This document shows, one piece after another, positions 22,022 through 30,665 of a DNA stretch of 32,876 nucleotides. Each line of letters starts with the position of its first letter. Position 1 is the stretch's first letter. The translations under genes were made by a program, and so were the position numbers. The notes beneath the pieces are model-generated. The model worked only from the letters and a program-made list of their open reading frames with translations. It did no database searches and had not been told where the DNA came from. This DNA comes from an uncultured Treponema sp. (GTDB taxonomy: Bacteria > Spirochaetota > Spirochaetia > Treponematales > Treponemataceae). The stretch spans positions 1-32,876 of the forward strand of contig CAKZZK010000101.1 in the NCBI GenBank assembly GCA_937885235.1. Direction: 5' to 3'.

Positions 22022-22783
22022 CTATAGTTTGACCGCGCGGCTTGCCAGAAAGCTTGGAATGTGCAGCTCGTGGAGGCGGCCTGAACCGTTGGTATCCTCG
22101 TACAGCGCGGTGAGCGTAAAGCCCGCTTCCAGCTGCCCGCCGAGCTGTTCTTCAAGCGTGTGTGAGAACTGTATGCCGCAGTCCGCGTCCTCCAGCTGTT
22201 TTTTCTGCACGGGATTTTTGAGCGGATTGAAAGGCAGCGAGTTCACCACCTGAGTTTCGTCATCGCCGGCAAAGAGGTAGTTTATGCCGTTGTCCATGCC
22301 CGCAAGCAGCACGCCTCCTTTTTTAAGGATGCGGTAACACTCCTTCCAGATGGGTTTTACCTCTTCTACGTAGCAGTTTGATACAGGATGAAAGATGATG
22401 TCGAAGCAGGCATCAGCGAAGGGCAGGGGCTTGGTCATGTCGGCGCGGATGATGTCTATGCTGTAGCCCTCCCGTTCTGCAAGGAGCCGTTCGCTTTTTA
22501 TCTGCTCCTCGGAATAGTCAAGCACGGTGCATTCTGCCCCTAAAGCGGCAAAGACAGGCATTTGCTGCCCGCCGCCAGAGGCAAGCCCCTGAAGCTTCTT
22601 TCCCGCAAGCTCCCCGAACCAGTCATGGGGAACGTTCTTTACCGGCGTGAGCTTTACGTCCCAGCAGCCCCTTTTTGCCGCCTCGTATACCGCGTGGTCA
22701 ATGGGCTTGCCCCATTCCCAGCCCGCCTTTATCCACGAATCTATTGTCCGCGCGTTTATGTCTTGGTACTGTATATCTGCCAT
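22022..22783 (-). CDS. Class I SAM-dependent methyltransferase
   Basis: The protein has 253 residues. The SAM-binding motif I is replaced by LQGLASGGGQQMPVFAALGAECTVLDYSEEQ, the variant GGGQQ loop seen in a subfamily of UbiE-like methyltransferases. Motifs II and III are FADACFDIIFHPVSNCYVEE and YRILKKGGVLLAG. The substrate is unknown. No Shine-Dalgarno sequence is evident at ATG 22783. It is flanked by iorA and an outer-membrane-type gene with short gaps. Confidence 0.85.
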   Translation of the reverse strand: MADIQYQDINARTIDSWIKAGWEWGKPIDHAVYEAAKRGCWDVKLTPVKNVPHDWFGELAGKKLQGLASGGGQQMPVFAALGAECTVLDYSEEQIKSERLLAEREGYSIDIIRADMTKPLPFADACFDIIFHPVSNCYVEEVKPIWKECYRILKKGGVLLAGMDNGINYLFAGDDETQVVNSLPFNPLKNPVQKKQLEDADCGIQFSHTLEEQLGGQLEAGFTLTALYEDTNGSGRLHELHIPSFLASRAVKL

Positions 22784-22825
22784 GGTGGTTATGTTTGGGC
22801 AGCCTCGATTTCGCAGCGTTTAGGC

Positions 22826-24172
22826 CTAAAATGCGAGAGTCAGCGTCAAGCTTACGCCCGCAGAATCATTGTAGACTTCTTTGCCGTAGAAACTGTAGCC
22901 TGTCAATGCAATCTGGCAGTCACTTGTACACTGTAGCTGCGCAGAACCGTACCACTGCCAGCCATAGTAGCGCACCAGATTATGTGCGCATCTATTTACA
23001 AGGTCTGCACCAGCTACTATATAGAAAGTGGATACAGGCTTTATAGAACCGGAAAGCCCCATCTTGACCATGCCTGAATACTCACCGTTGTCTCCTGCAA
23101 GCAAATCTGCCCCTGTAATATGCGCATAAGAAGAAGAATTGCTGGTGAAAGCCTGAAATCTACTTACATGCTTGCTTTCCCCCGTTGCAAATACGCTGGA
23201 GAGCGTGAGCGAAGCATTCTTGTAGTTGAAATAGTAGGAAAGATTGAACTGTGATAAAAGCCCAAGCTTTTTAAAATCCTGCGTGAAGAATGTTGTCGCT
23301 ACAGAATAGGTCAAGCTTTTGTCCAGAGGACCGGATAGATTCGTTGTCAAGTAATACCTATTATTGTCACTGCCCGGTTCTACCTCGCTTGGCCCCCGAG
23401 AGCCAAAGAAACTGTTGATTTCAAAACCCAGTGTTTGGTTGCAGAAGAGGTAGGGAAAGGAAACGGCAAATGCAGAAGCAAAATAGGGATCTGCCCAGTC
23501 ATAAAGCTTTTTATACCATCTGTCATCTGTATGGTCTTCAGAATGAACTATATAAACATCCTTCCCGTAATATCCATCATTTTGGGTGAGGATGGAGACA
23601 TTTTTCTGATTCAGAAATCCTGTGTAGCCAGCATAAAAGCTTGTCTGTACTTTCGGGGAAAAATACTGAACCAGCATACCATCACAGTTCTGCGTGAATA
23701 TAACATTTGTTGTGTCACAGTACAGAAATCGGCCCACCGAAATCGTGAGATTTTCGTCTGGGGCGGGCTTTTCCATGTAAGTGATTTTAAGCAAATCTAA
23801 ATCAGCCGTGTAGTCCCAATAGTCAGAGGCTTCATAAAGTGAGTAATTCCAGTAATAGGTGTCCGTTGTGTTTTTTTCTAAAAAACGCTTACCGGTCTGA
23901 TACTGCCGGCAAAGAAATTCATAGTTAAATGAGCCTTGTGCGGAAAGCGTGACATTTCCTTTCTTGTTTAAGGGCGTCCGCAACCATGCAGAAAAATTTT
24001 CCATGTGCCTGAAATCAGAGGTTGTTTCACATATGTCTTCGCCTTCCCTGTCATGTGTTCTAGAGCCTTTTACGCCAGAGCCCAGCAACGCGCCAAAATC
24101 AAATGCCACCCCTGATGTCACACAAAAAAGCGAAAGGCTTAACACCGCTATTATTATACGCATCTTCTTCAT
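22826..24172 (-). CDS. Putative outer-membrane beta-barrel protein
   Basis: The protein has 448 residues. ATG 24172 is chosen because a signal peptide starts there (MKKMRIIIAVLSLSLFCVTSGVAF); an in-frame reading from 24253 would put the signal peptide internally. The mature part is rich in alternating aromatic/polar strands (YYWNYSLYEASDYWDY, LTYSVATTFFTQDF, FNLSYYFNYKNASLTLSSVFATG) and ends in LTLTLAF, a terminal Phe as in barrel proteins. I recognise no named family. A good promoter lies upstream, with a leader of about 40 nt and only a weak ribosome binding site. A six-codon ORF (ATG 24189) ends in an ATGA overlap with the start. Confidence 0.7.
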   Translation of the reverse strand: MKKMRIIIAVLSLSLFCVTSGVAFDFGALLGSGVKGSRTHDREGEDICETTSDFRHMENFSAWLRTPLNKKGNVTLSAQGSFNYEFLCRQYQTGKRFLEKNTTDTYYWNYSLYEASDYWDYTADLDLLKITYMEKPAPDENLTISVGRFLYCDTTNVIFTQNCDGMLVQYFSPKVQTSFYAGYTGFLNQKNVSILTQNDGYYGKDVYIVHSEDHTDDRWYKKLYDWADPYFASAFAVSFPYLFCNQTLGFEINSFFGSRGPSEVEPGSDNNRYYLTTNLSGPLDKSLTYSVATTFFTQDFKKLGLLSQFNLSYYFNYKNASLTLSSVFATGESKHVSRFQAFTSNSSSYAHITGADLLAGDNGEYSGMVKMGLSGSIKPVSTFYIVAGADLVNRCAHNLVRYYGWQWYGSAQLQCTSDCQIALTGYSFYGKEVYNDSAGVSLTLTLAF

Positions 24173-24214
24173 TTTATTTGTAAAACCATCCCGTGTATTT
24201 TTGGGTACGTTTCT

Positions 24215-24243
24215 ATTATCCCGTATATTGCAGAAAAAATCAA
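24215..24243 (-). promoter_or_regulatory. Promoter of the putative outer-membrane protein gene
   Basis: On the - strand, TTGATT (24238-24243) and GATAAT (24215-24220) are separated by 17 bp. It lies just after the FecR-gene terminator, so the gene is transcribed on its own. Confidence 0.6.
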
Positions 24244-24251
24244 TAGAAAAC

Positions 24252-24277
24252 AAAAAAGACTGGTCACAAGACCAGCC
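24252..24277 (-). terminator. Rho-independent terminator of the fecR-like operon
   Basis: On the - strand there is an 8-bp stem (24270-24277 with 24258-24265, one G-U pair), a 4-nt loop, then six T residues. It sits 22 bp past the stop of the FecR-like gene. Confidence 0.85.
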
Positions 24278-24298
24278 TTTTTTCTTACTTATGGTGCT

Positions 24299-25252
24299 TT
24301 ACTGTACATTGATGGTGATGTTTATGTCTGTTGTTTTAGAGCTGTCACCAGATGAAGTGCTGCTAGAAGAAGTAGATGAAGTGCTGGTGCTGGAAGAAGT
24401 AGATGAAGTGCTGCTGCTGGAAGAAGCAGAAACTTCGTATACTTCTGTATTGCCGACTTCGATGGGTGCAACAGGAGGACGCTCCATCTGTCCGCTGGTC
24501 ATCGGCGCCCTTGCCTCCTTAGCCGCAAGAGATGCCGTGTTGCCCGCCAGTCCGCCAGCCGCGCTCTGCTTCTGGCTTACCGGATCCTGCCTGATGCCCG
24601 TATCTATGTTTGTCGTCACGCTGTTTCCTGCAAATACAGGAGTACCGCCGCCGTTTCCACCGCCGACATCCTTGATGGGGGTAAATACGCTCGGCTTTTC
24701 CTCCGGGGCCACATAGAACGAATCTCTCGTGCTTGCTACCTGCTCGCGGGTCCTTCCTGCGGAAACAGCTACAAGCCCGTTCAGCGTTCTCACCGTTCCC
24801 ACAGAATAGAAGGTGAACTCAGTACCGCGGACAGAAGCCGTTGAAGCGGGGGAGTGGACTTTGAAGTCATTGAGCTTCTTGTCTGTTGAATTGACCTTGA
24901 ACGAAGCCTTGCCCGTGTCAATGTAGAGGGCAGTCTTTGTCACCGTCTTGTCTTTTCCGTTCTGGCTCACGTCCTTCTGCGAAAGCTGCTCCAAGGACAT
25001 CCTCGTGAGCGGCTGCAGGGTGCAGATTGAGCCGTCGATGTTTATTGTAACGCTTGAATTGAAGCCCGTGGAAAGCATGGTTCCTTCTTTGAGCACGTCA
25101 TTCTGCTTGACATCAGTCCATGCGCTTGCCCCTTTTTCCTGTTTCTGTACTTTGCCAGACACAGACGTCACTTTCGCTTCTACAGCAAAAGCTGAAAGCC
25201 CTGTCATCATTGCCAGTGCGGCAACAATCGCTGTTTTTACCGGTGTTTTCAT
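24299..25252 (-). CDS. FecR-domain periplasmic protein with Ser/Thr-rich tail
   Basis: The protein has 317 residues. ATG 25252 follows AAGGAGG by 5 nt. The signal peptide ends near LSAFAVEA. A FecR domain follows (about 28-150: VTSVSGKVQKQEKGASAWTDVKQNDVLKEGTML through HSPASTASVRGTEF). Then comes a Gly/Pro-containing linker and a low-complexity run of about 30 Ser/Thr residues, closing with TTDINITINVQ. Without a TonB receptor or sigma factor nearby, it is not a classical iron regulator. In treponemes such proteins often sit beside CHASE2 cyclases, as here, suggesting a shared envelope-sensing role (inference). The Ser/Thr codons form slippable DNA repeats. Confidence 0.85.
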   Translation of the reverse strand: MKTPVKTAIVAALAMMTGLSAFAVEAKVTSVSGKVQKQEKGASAWTDVKQNDVLKEGTMLSTGFNSSVTINIDGSICTLQPLTRMSLEQLSQKDVSQNGKDKTVTKTALYIDTGKASFKVNSTDKKLNDFKVHSPASTASVRGTEFTFYSVGTVRTLNGLVAVSAGRTREQVASTRDSFYVAPEEKPSVFTPIKDVGGGNGGGTPVFAGNSVTTNIDTGIRQDPVSQKQSAAGGLAGNTASLAAKEARAPMTSGQMERPPVAPIEVGNTEVYEVSASSSSSTSSTSSSTSTSSTSSSSTSSGDSSKTTDINITINVQ

Positions 25253-25262
25253 AATGACCTCC

Positions 25263-25730
25263 TTAGTCTTCCACCTGCTCGAATTCTGAAGTTTCATAAC
25301 GGTCAAGGCATGCCGTGATGATGTTCAGCAAATCTATACCGGAAGGAATGCTTGACGGATCTTTTGAATCCGCAATCACCCCCTCTGCCTTCATCACACG
25401 GAGCGCATAACGCGATGCCCCCGTAATCCTGTACATAATGCTGTTCTGGACATCCCATGTCTTTACGCAAAGCTTTGCAAGGTGCTTTATCTTTATCGGT
25501 TCATCGGCAGAATGAGAGCCTTTGATAAAGCCCTCCTCCTTCAAGACCTGGAATGCTTCTTCGTAGGATGCATCGTCCTCAATCAGCGACTTTGCGGAAG
25601 CACAGATATAGCTTGCCTGTCCGTAGGTCGCCTTCGGGGAATTCAGTATATCCGTAACCTTGTCCGCAGACTGGGAGAATGCAGCAGTCATGAACATACA
25701 AAATACTAAAAATACTATCGCACGCTTCAT
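25263..25730 (-). CDS. Secreted helical protein upstream of the FecR-like gene
   Basis: The protein has 155 residues from ATG 25730; the upstream in-frame ATG at 25781 would put the signal peptide internally. The signal peptide is KRAIVFLVFCMFMTAAFSQ. The mature part is helical: repeated ASYICASAKSLI and YEEAFQVLKEEG, then SADEPIKIKHLAKLCVKTWDVQNSIMYRITGASRYALRVMKAEGVI, which resembles SLH-like or repeat helices. No family is named with confidence. It is 10 bp upstream of the FecR-like gene, so they share an operon. Confidence 0.75.
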   Translation of the reverse strand: MKRAIVFLVFCMFMTAAFSQSADKVTDILNSPKATYGQASYICASAKSLIEDDASYEEAFQVLKEEGFIKGSHSADEPIKIKHLAKLCVKTWDVQNSIMYRITGASRYALRVMKAEGVIADSKDPSSIPSGIDLLNIITACLDRYETSEFEQVED

Positions 25731-25875
25731 ACCTTGTCCTTGTAACAAGTCCATATTAGTGGTATTATAGAAAAAAATCAACTACTCATTTGGTAGTAAT
25801 TTTCATCTTACGGAAAACCCTAAAAAACTTTTAGAGCTTTCTACATATATAATAGCCTATAATGAGGAGATTGTC
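25731..25875. promoter_or_regulatory. Divergent promoter region between the FecR-like operon and the cyclase
   Basis: Leftward, a TATAAT (25764-25769, - strand) has only a weak -35. Rightward, TATAAT boxes lie at 25848-25853 and 25858-25863, before GAGGAG and the cyclase ATG. A dyad ACTAC-N7-GTAGT starts at 25781 and a perfect CTTGT-A-ACAAG palindrome spans 25739-25749. Both are possible shared operators. Confidence 0.45.
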
Positions 25876-28800
25876 ATGAAAAATGGTTTAAAAAGCGCTC
25901 TTTTTAAAAAAAATTTGGATATACTTGTCCTCCTGATTGTTTCCCTCGTCTGCTCTGCATTTGCATTTTTCAATATGTTTGTAAAGATAGACTACCGCTT
26001 CTACGATATGCTGCTGGGGGCGGGCAAGTCTGTCGAAGAAGATGAAGACCTTCTGCTCATAGACATAAACGATGCTTCCATCGATGACATCGGCGTCTGG
26101 CCCTGGAGCCGCGACATCATTGCTGATATGCTGGTGAGGCTGCGCGAATTCGGTGCTTCCACCATCGTATTCGATATTGAATACCTGCAAAAGTCCGGCA
26201 AGGCGCTTGTGCCCAACGCTCAGGAAGAAACTGATGAGGCCATAGAGATGACAAAGCAGAACCTCGGCGGCATCATTTCCCAGTTTGCCGAGGCTGCGGG
26301 TTCCGGCATGTATTCCTCCGAGGAGCTGCAGGAGCTTTCAAACCAGCTGGTGGGCGAGTATGTAAATCCTGCCCTCGATGAGATAAAGATTTCCACAGAG
26401 AACCTTGCGAGAGACAACGACAGCTACTTTGCCCGTGCCGTCCAGTTTTTCGGCAATTCATGGATGACGGTGAACATCGATATGGCAAACGACGTGGACG
26501 ACAGGACTGCCATCTCCCGCAGCGATTCTGCAAACGATGAAAATATAGCCTTCATCAGTGCCCGCCGCTATGCTGCGGATAACTTTCTGCTGAAAAATGT
26601 GTACGACGGCGACGGCCGCATAGAACTTGGCAATCAGGCTGTCTCGCGGGAACAGAAGTCATACCGTGGCTTCTATCCGGCGCGCTATGAGTTTATCCGC
26701 TTTTCGCAGGGGCTGGGTGTGACAAACGTCGTCGTTGACAGAGACGGTACCCGCCGCCGCATAGAGCTGCTGCACCACCCCGATCCCGAAAAGCTGCTTG
26801 ACTGGCAGGAAGAGGACGGTGTCTTCACTGTAACGCAGCTCGATTCCTCCCTCTACGTTCCCCAGCTTTCCTTTGCCCCTCTGCTTTCGTATCTAGACGT
26901 GCAGCAGCTTGAACGCACGAAACATTCTCTCATCCTGCGCGATGCCCGCCTGCCCGGCAGCGAGCGAGTGAAGGATATCCATATTCCCCTCGATGAAAAC
27001 GGCTGTATGCTCATCAACTGGAGCCGCCGAGGCTATCTGAGGAGCTTCAAGCACATTTCGGCGCTCTACCTCTATGAGCTTGACCGCTGCGAGGAGCGCA
27101 TCGTCAAAAATCTTTCCAACATCACCACCGTCAGGCTGGGCGACAGCGACGGCTATGACCTTGGCTACTATACGCAGGCGCAGGAGCTGCTCGCCCTCTA
27201 TCAGCAGATACGGGAAATGCGCAGCTCCCTGCTCGAACGCTGCCGCGGCTATCTTTCCAAGGGGGTGCCCGAAGAGGGCTGTCCTTCTGATGATGAATAC
27301 AGTGCCTTTTTTGAGCTGCGCGGACAGTTTTATGAAGCGCTGGCGGCATATATGGCATCAGAAGCCAAGGACGAGTTCTTTGCCATGCTTGATGCCGTTG
27401 CTGCTGCCGGTATGGCTGACGAGGACACCATCGTGCAGGTGCAGAGCGACTATAACTCTTATTTTACCGGCATAAACAAGGACTATGAAGCTTTCATAAG
27501 TTTTTATGATGAGCTTAAGGAAAAGCTCCCCAATGCTTTCTGTCTCATCGGTAACTCTGCTACTTCCAGTACTGATCTGGGCGTTACCCCCTACGAGCGC
27601 AGCTATGCAAACCTCGGCACCCATGCAAACGTCGTCAACACTATCTTGCAGGAACGCTTTATCCGCCCGCTCTCCGTGTGGTACGGCATGGCGCTTGCCT
27701 TTGTCTGTGCGCTTGTCATCATTGTGCTCACGAGGCGGCAGGGAAATTCCCGCAAGAATGTGGTGGAGCTTGGCTACGTGCTTATTCCCATCACCGTGCT
27801 GGTGCTGCTCATGGTGCTGTTCAAAATCTACATACCGCTGTTTATCCCCCTCCTGCTCGTCATCAGCACCTATGTTGCCCAGCTTGTCTTGAACTTTGTC
27901 GCCGTTGAAAAAGACCGAAGCACCCTGCGCCGCGGTATGGACGCCTACGTTGCCCCTGAGGTGGTAAACCAGATTGTGCGCGATCCTTCAAAGCTGCGTC
28001 TGGGCGGTGAAAACAGGACTATGACGGCTCTCTTTTCTGACGTGAAGAAGTTTTCAGGCTTTACGGAGATGATCAACAACGAGGAGGGAGAGTCTCACGG
28101 AGCCGTGCGCCTTGTCGCCATCCTGAACGAATACCTCGGCCACCTGAGCGATGCCATCATGGACAATCAGGGAACGATAGATAAATACGTCGGTGATGAA
28201 ATCGTGTCCTTCTTTGGTGCGCCGCTCGACGACCCCAACCATGCTTTCAACGCCTGTGTTGCGGGAATACGCATGAAGCAGGTTGAAGATGAATATAATA
28301 GAAAACACTTTGACATTGACCACGACATCCCCATGAGGCTTGAGTCCCGCGTGGGCATAAACACGGGCGATATGGTTGTGGGCAATATGGGCACGGTAAA
28401 GAAAATCAACTACACGATTATGGGCAACAACGTGAACCTCGCTTCCCGCCTTGAGGGAACAAACAAGGCGTACAACTCATGGATCATGTGCTCTGAAAGC
28501 ACCTGGAAGTCTGCCAACGCTGGCGACAAAGAAGGCTTGCTTGTAGCCCGCACCCTAGACTGCGTGCAGGTGGTGAACGTGAAAAAGCCTGTGCAGCTCT
28601 ACAGCATACTCGGCTTGCGGGACGAGGTTATTCCCGACAGGATTGAAGCTGCGGAGATATTCAACGAGGGCATCCGCCTCTACCTGCTTGGAAGCGAAAC
28701 TCCGCAGGAAAAGAAAAATCCCGACGAACTGCGGCAGGCGCTGCGTTACTTTGTTGAAGCGCAGAAGTGCTATCCTCCTGATGCCTCCTCGGACATCTTT

Positions 28801-28878
28801 ATTGACCGCTGCAAATACTTCCTTGCCAACGGGCTGCCCGCTGTGTGGGACGGCGTGTACGTTATGACCTCGAAGTAG
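25876..28878 (+). CDS. CHASE2-domain adenylate/guanylate cyclase
   Basis: The protein has 1000 residues. An N-terminal membrane anchor (about 14-37) leads into a large periplasmic CHASE2 sensor (DLLLIDINDASIDDIGVWPWSRDIIADML, to about residue 590, with a long helical insert at about 420-560). Three membrane helices follow (about 595-680) and then a class III cyclase domain. Metal-binding Asp residues are D722 (LFSDVKKFSGF) and D774 (KYVGDEIVSFFGAP). The transition-state residues are in NNVNLASRLEG. The base-selecting position reads YTIMG with Thr, as in many bacterial adenylate cyclases, so cAMP is likely but not certain. The gene ends 2 bp before a peptide-transporter operon. Confidence 0.93.
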   Translation: MKNGLKSALFKKNLDILVLLIVSLVCSAFAFFNMFVKIDYRFYDMLLGAGKSVEEDEDLLLIDINDASIDDIGVWPWSRDIIADMLVRLREFGASTIVFDIEYLQKSGKALVPNAQEETDEAIEMTKQNLGGIISQFAEAAGSGMYSSEELQELSNQLVGEYVNPALDEIKISTENLARDNDSYFARAVQFFGNSWMTVNIDMANDVDDRTAISRSDSANDENIAFISARRYAADNFLLKNVYDGDGRIELGNQAVSREQKSYRGFYPARYEFIRFSQGLGVTNVVVDRDGTRRRIELLHHPDPEKLLDWQEEDGVFTVTQLDSSLYVPQLSFAPLLSYLDVQQLERTKHSLILRDARLPGSERVKDIHIPLDENGCMLINWSRRGYLRSFKHISALYLYELDRCEERIVKNLSNITTVRLGDSDGYDLGYYTQAQELLALYQQIREMRSSLLERCRGYLSKGVPEEGCPSDDEYSAFFELRGQFYEALAAYMASEAKDEFFAMLDAVAAAGMADEDTIVQVQSDYNSYFTGINKDYEAFISFYDELKEKLPNAFCLIGNSATSSTDLGVTPYERSYANLGTHANVVNTILQERFIRPLSVWYGMALAFVCALVIIVLTRRQGNSRKNVVELGYVLIPITVLVLLMVLFKIYIPLFIPLLLVISTYVAQLVLNFVAVEKDRSTLRRGMDAYVAPEVVNQIVRDPSKLRLGGENRTMTALFSDVKKFSGFTEMINNEEGESHGAVRLVAILNEYLGHLSDAIMDNQGTIDKYVGDEIVSFFGAPLDDPNHAFNACVAGIRMKQVEDEYNRKHFDIDHDIPMRLESRVGINTGDMVVGNMGTVKKINYTIMGNNVNLASRLEGTNKAYNSWIMCSESTWKSANAGDKEGLLVARTLDCVQVVNVKKPVQLYSILGLRDEVIPDRIEAAEIFNEGIRLYLLGSETPQEKKNPDELRQALRYFVEAQKCYPPDASSDIFIDRCKYFLANGLPAVWDGVYVMTSK

Positions 28879-28880
28879 CG

Positions 28881-29837
28881 ATGGACGGCAGGCTGTCATA
28901 CATCGTGCGCAAGGCGCTTGCCCTTGTGGTGACGCTCTTTTTTGTTTCGTGCGCGGTCTTTTTTGCTTTCCATATCATTCCCGGTGATCCTGCGCTCCTC
29001 ATCCTTGGCACGGAAGCCTCAGAGGAGCGGCTTGCCGCCCTGCGCGAAGAGCTGGGGACGGACAAAGCGCTTGCTGCCCAGTATGCGGACTGGATCGGCG
29101 GGCTGCTCCGCGGAAATCTGGGTGTTTCCCTCAAATACCGAAAGCCAGTGGCAGAGCTGCTTGCCGTGCGGCTTCCCGTGACCTTCATTCTGGGGCTCAT
29201 GGTGCTCGTGCTGACGCTGCTTGTCTCCCTGCCTTTGGGCATAGCTGCGGGGCGGCAGAGGGGCGGCATTGCGGGAAGGCTGGTGCGGGCATTTACCATC
29301 GTAGGCATATCCGTGCCGGACTTTTTTCTAAGCATCATCGTCATCTGGATCTTTGGACTGACCTTGCACCTCTTTGCGCCCGGCAGGTATGTGGGCTATG
29401 CGGAAGATTTTCCTGCGTTCCTGCGTTTTATGGTTTTTCCTGCCGTCACCATTGCGCTGCCGCAGATTGCCATCCTGACGAAGTATGTGGGGGCAGCCGT
29501 TGCCTCTGAGCTGGGGGCGGGGTATGTGCGCACGGCGCGGAGCAAGGGCTGCGCTCCCGTCCGTGTGCTTGCAGTCCATGTGTTCAAGAACACCCTCGTG
29601 TCCGTCATGCCGCTTTTGGGCATGATGATAGGCAGCATTTTTTCCGGCTCCATCATTGTGGAGCAGGTTTTTGGCATTGCGGGAATAGGCAGGCTTTTGA
29701 TTTCTTCCGTCACTTCCCGCGACTTTCCCCTGACGCAGAGCCTTGTGCTTTACATTGCGGGCATTGTGGTGCTGGTGAACTTTCTGGTTGATATTGCCGT
29801 GCAGTTCATAGATCCCCGCATACGCTTTAAGGACTGA
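28881..29837 (+). CDS. dppB: Dipeptide/oligopeptide ABC transporter permease (DppB/OppB type)
   Basis: The protein has 318 residues from ATG 28881, chosen for length and membrane topology; an in-frame GTG at 28845 would overlap the cyclase. The first membrane helix (ALALVVTLFFVSCAVFFAFHIIPGDPA) carries the family hallmark 'PGDP'. Five more helices follow, with the inner-membrane EAA loop around ELGAGYVRTARSKGCAPVRVLAVHVFKN, which contacts the ATPase. The C-terminus DIAVQFIDPRIRF is typical. It has no clear ribosome binding site and probably depends on coupling to the cyclase gene. Confidence 0.92.
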   Translation: MDGRLSYIVRKALALVVTLFFVSCAVFFAFHIIPGDPALLILGTEASEERLAALREELGTDKALAAQYADWIGGLLRGNLGVSLKYRKPVAELLAVRLPVTFILGLMVLVLTLLVSLPLGIAAGRQRGGIAGRLVRAFTIVGISVPDFFLSIIVIWIFGLTLHLFAPGRYVGYAEDFPAFLRFMVFPAVTIALPQIAILTKYVGAAVASELGAGYVRTARSKGCAPVRVLAVHVFKNTLVSVMPLLGMMIGSIFSGSIIVEQVFGIAGIGRLLISSVTSRDFPLTQSLVLYIAGIVVLVNFLVDIAVQFIDPRIRFKD

Positions 29838-29841
29838 CGCC

Positions 29842-30663
29842 ATGCAGGTCGCACAGAAAGAAGGATTTGTGGAACTTGCCGTGGGTTCGGCGCTGACGGC
29901 GGCAGTCCTGCTGCTTGCCCTTGTAAGCTTTGTCTATACGCCGTACAACATCATGGCTATGGACATAGCGGCGCGCAGCCAGCCTCCTTCCCTTGCCCAC
30001 CTTGCGGGAACGGACATGCTGGGAAGGGACATTTTCAGCCGTCTTATGGTGGGGGCGCGCTTTACGCTCTTTGTCGCAGCCTCTACGGTGGCAGTAAGCA
30101 CGGTGACGGGCAGCGTGCTGGGGCTTGCCGCGGGCTACATAGGCGGCATAGTGGACGAAACGCTCATGCGTATGATAGACGCCCTCACTTCTTTTCCCGG
30201 CATCCTCATTGCGCTGGTGATTGTGACGGTGATGGACTACGGGCAGTACACGATTATCCTTGCCCTGTGCATTATGTTTGTGCCAAGCTACGCGCGCATT
30301 GTGCGCATGGGGACGATGCAGTACAAGGAGTCTGAGTTTATACAGAATTACCGCGTCTACGGGGCTTCCCACCTGCGCCTTTTGCTTGTGCACATCTACC
30401 CGAACATCATGCCTGTGTTACTTCCTTCTATTATAATAGGTTTTTCCAACGCAATCCTTGCGGAGTCGAGCATGAGCTATCTGGGACTGGGGATACAGCC
30501 TCCTGCACCCAGCTGGGGCTGGATGCTCAACGAGGCGCAGGGCGTCATCTTTAAGTCTCCGTGGTATGCGCTCTCTGCGGGGCTGATGATAGTGCTGACC
30601 ATAGTGGGATTTAACTGTCTGGGCGAAGGGCTTCGCAAACGCTTTGGACGGGGAGGGCTGTAG
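29842..30663 (+). CDS. dppC: Dipeptide/oligopeptide ABC transporter permease (DppC/OppC type)
   Basis: The 273-residue protein has about six membrane helices. The periplasmic loop after helix 1 shows LAGTDMLGRDIFSRLMVGARFTLFVA, the DppC/OppC signature ('GTDxxGRDxxSRxxxGxRxSL'). The EAA loop is ESEFIQNYRVYGASHLRLLLVHIYPNIMP. The C-terminus SWGWMLNEAQG is also characteristic. It lies 4 bp after dppB and 2 bp before dppD, so the four transporter genes form one operon. Confidence 0.93.
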   Translation: MQVAQKEGFVELAVGSALTAAVLLLALVSFVYTPYNIMAMDIAARSQPPSLAHLAGTDMLGRDIFSRLMVGARFTLFVAASTVAVSTVTGSVLGLAAGYIGGIVDETLMRMIDALTSFPGILIALVIVTVMDYGQYTIILALCIMFVPSYARIVRMGTMQYKESEFIQNYRVYGASHLRLLLVHIYPNIMPVLLPSIIIGFSNAILAESSMSYLGLGIQPPAPSWGWMLNEAQGVIFKSPWYALSAGLMIVLTIVGFNCLGEGLRKRFGRGGL

Positions 30664-30665
30664 CC

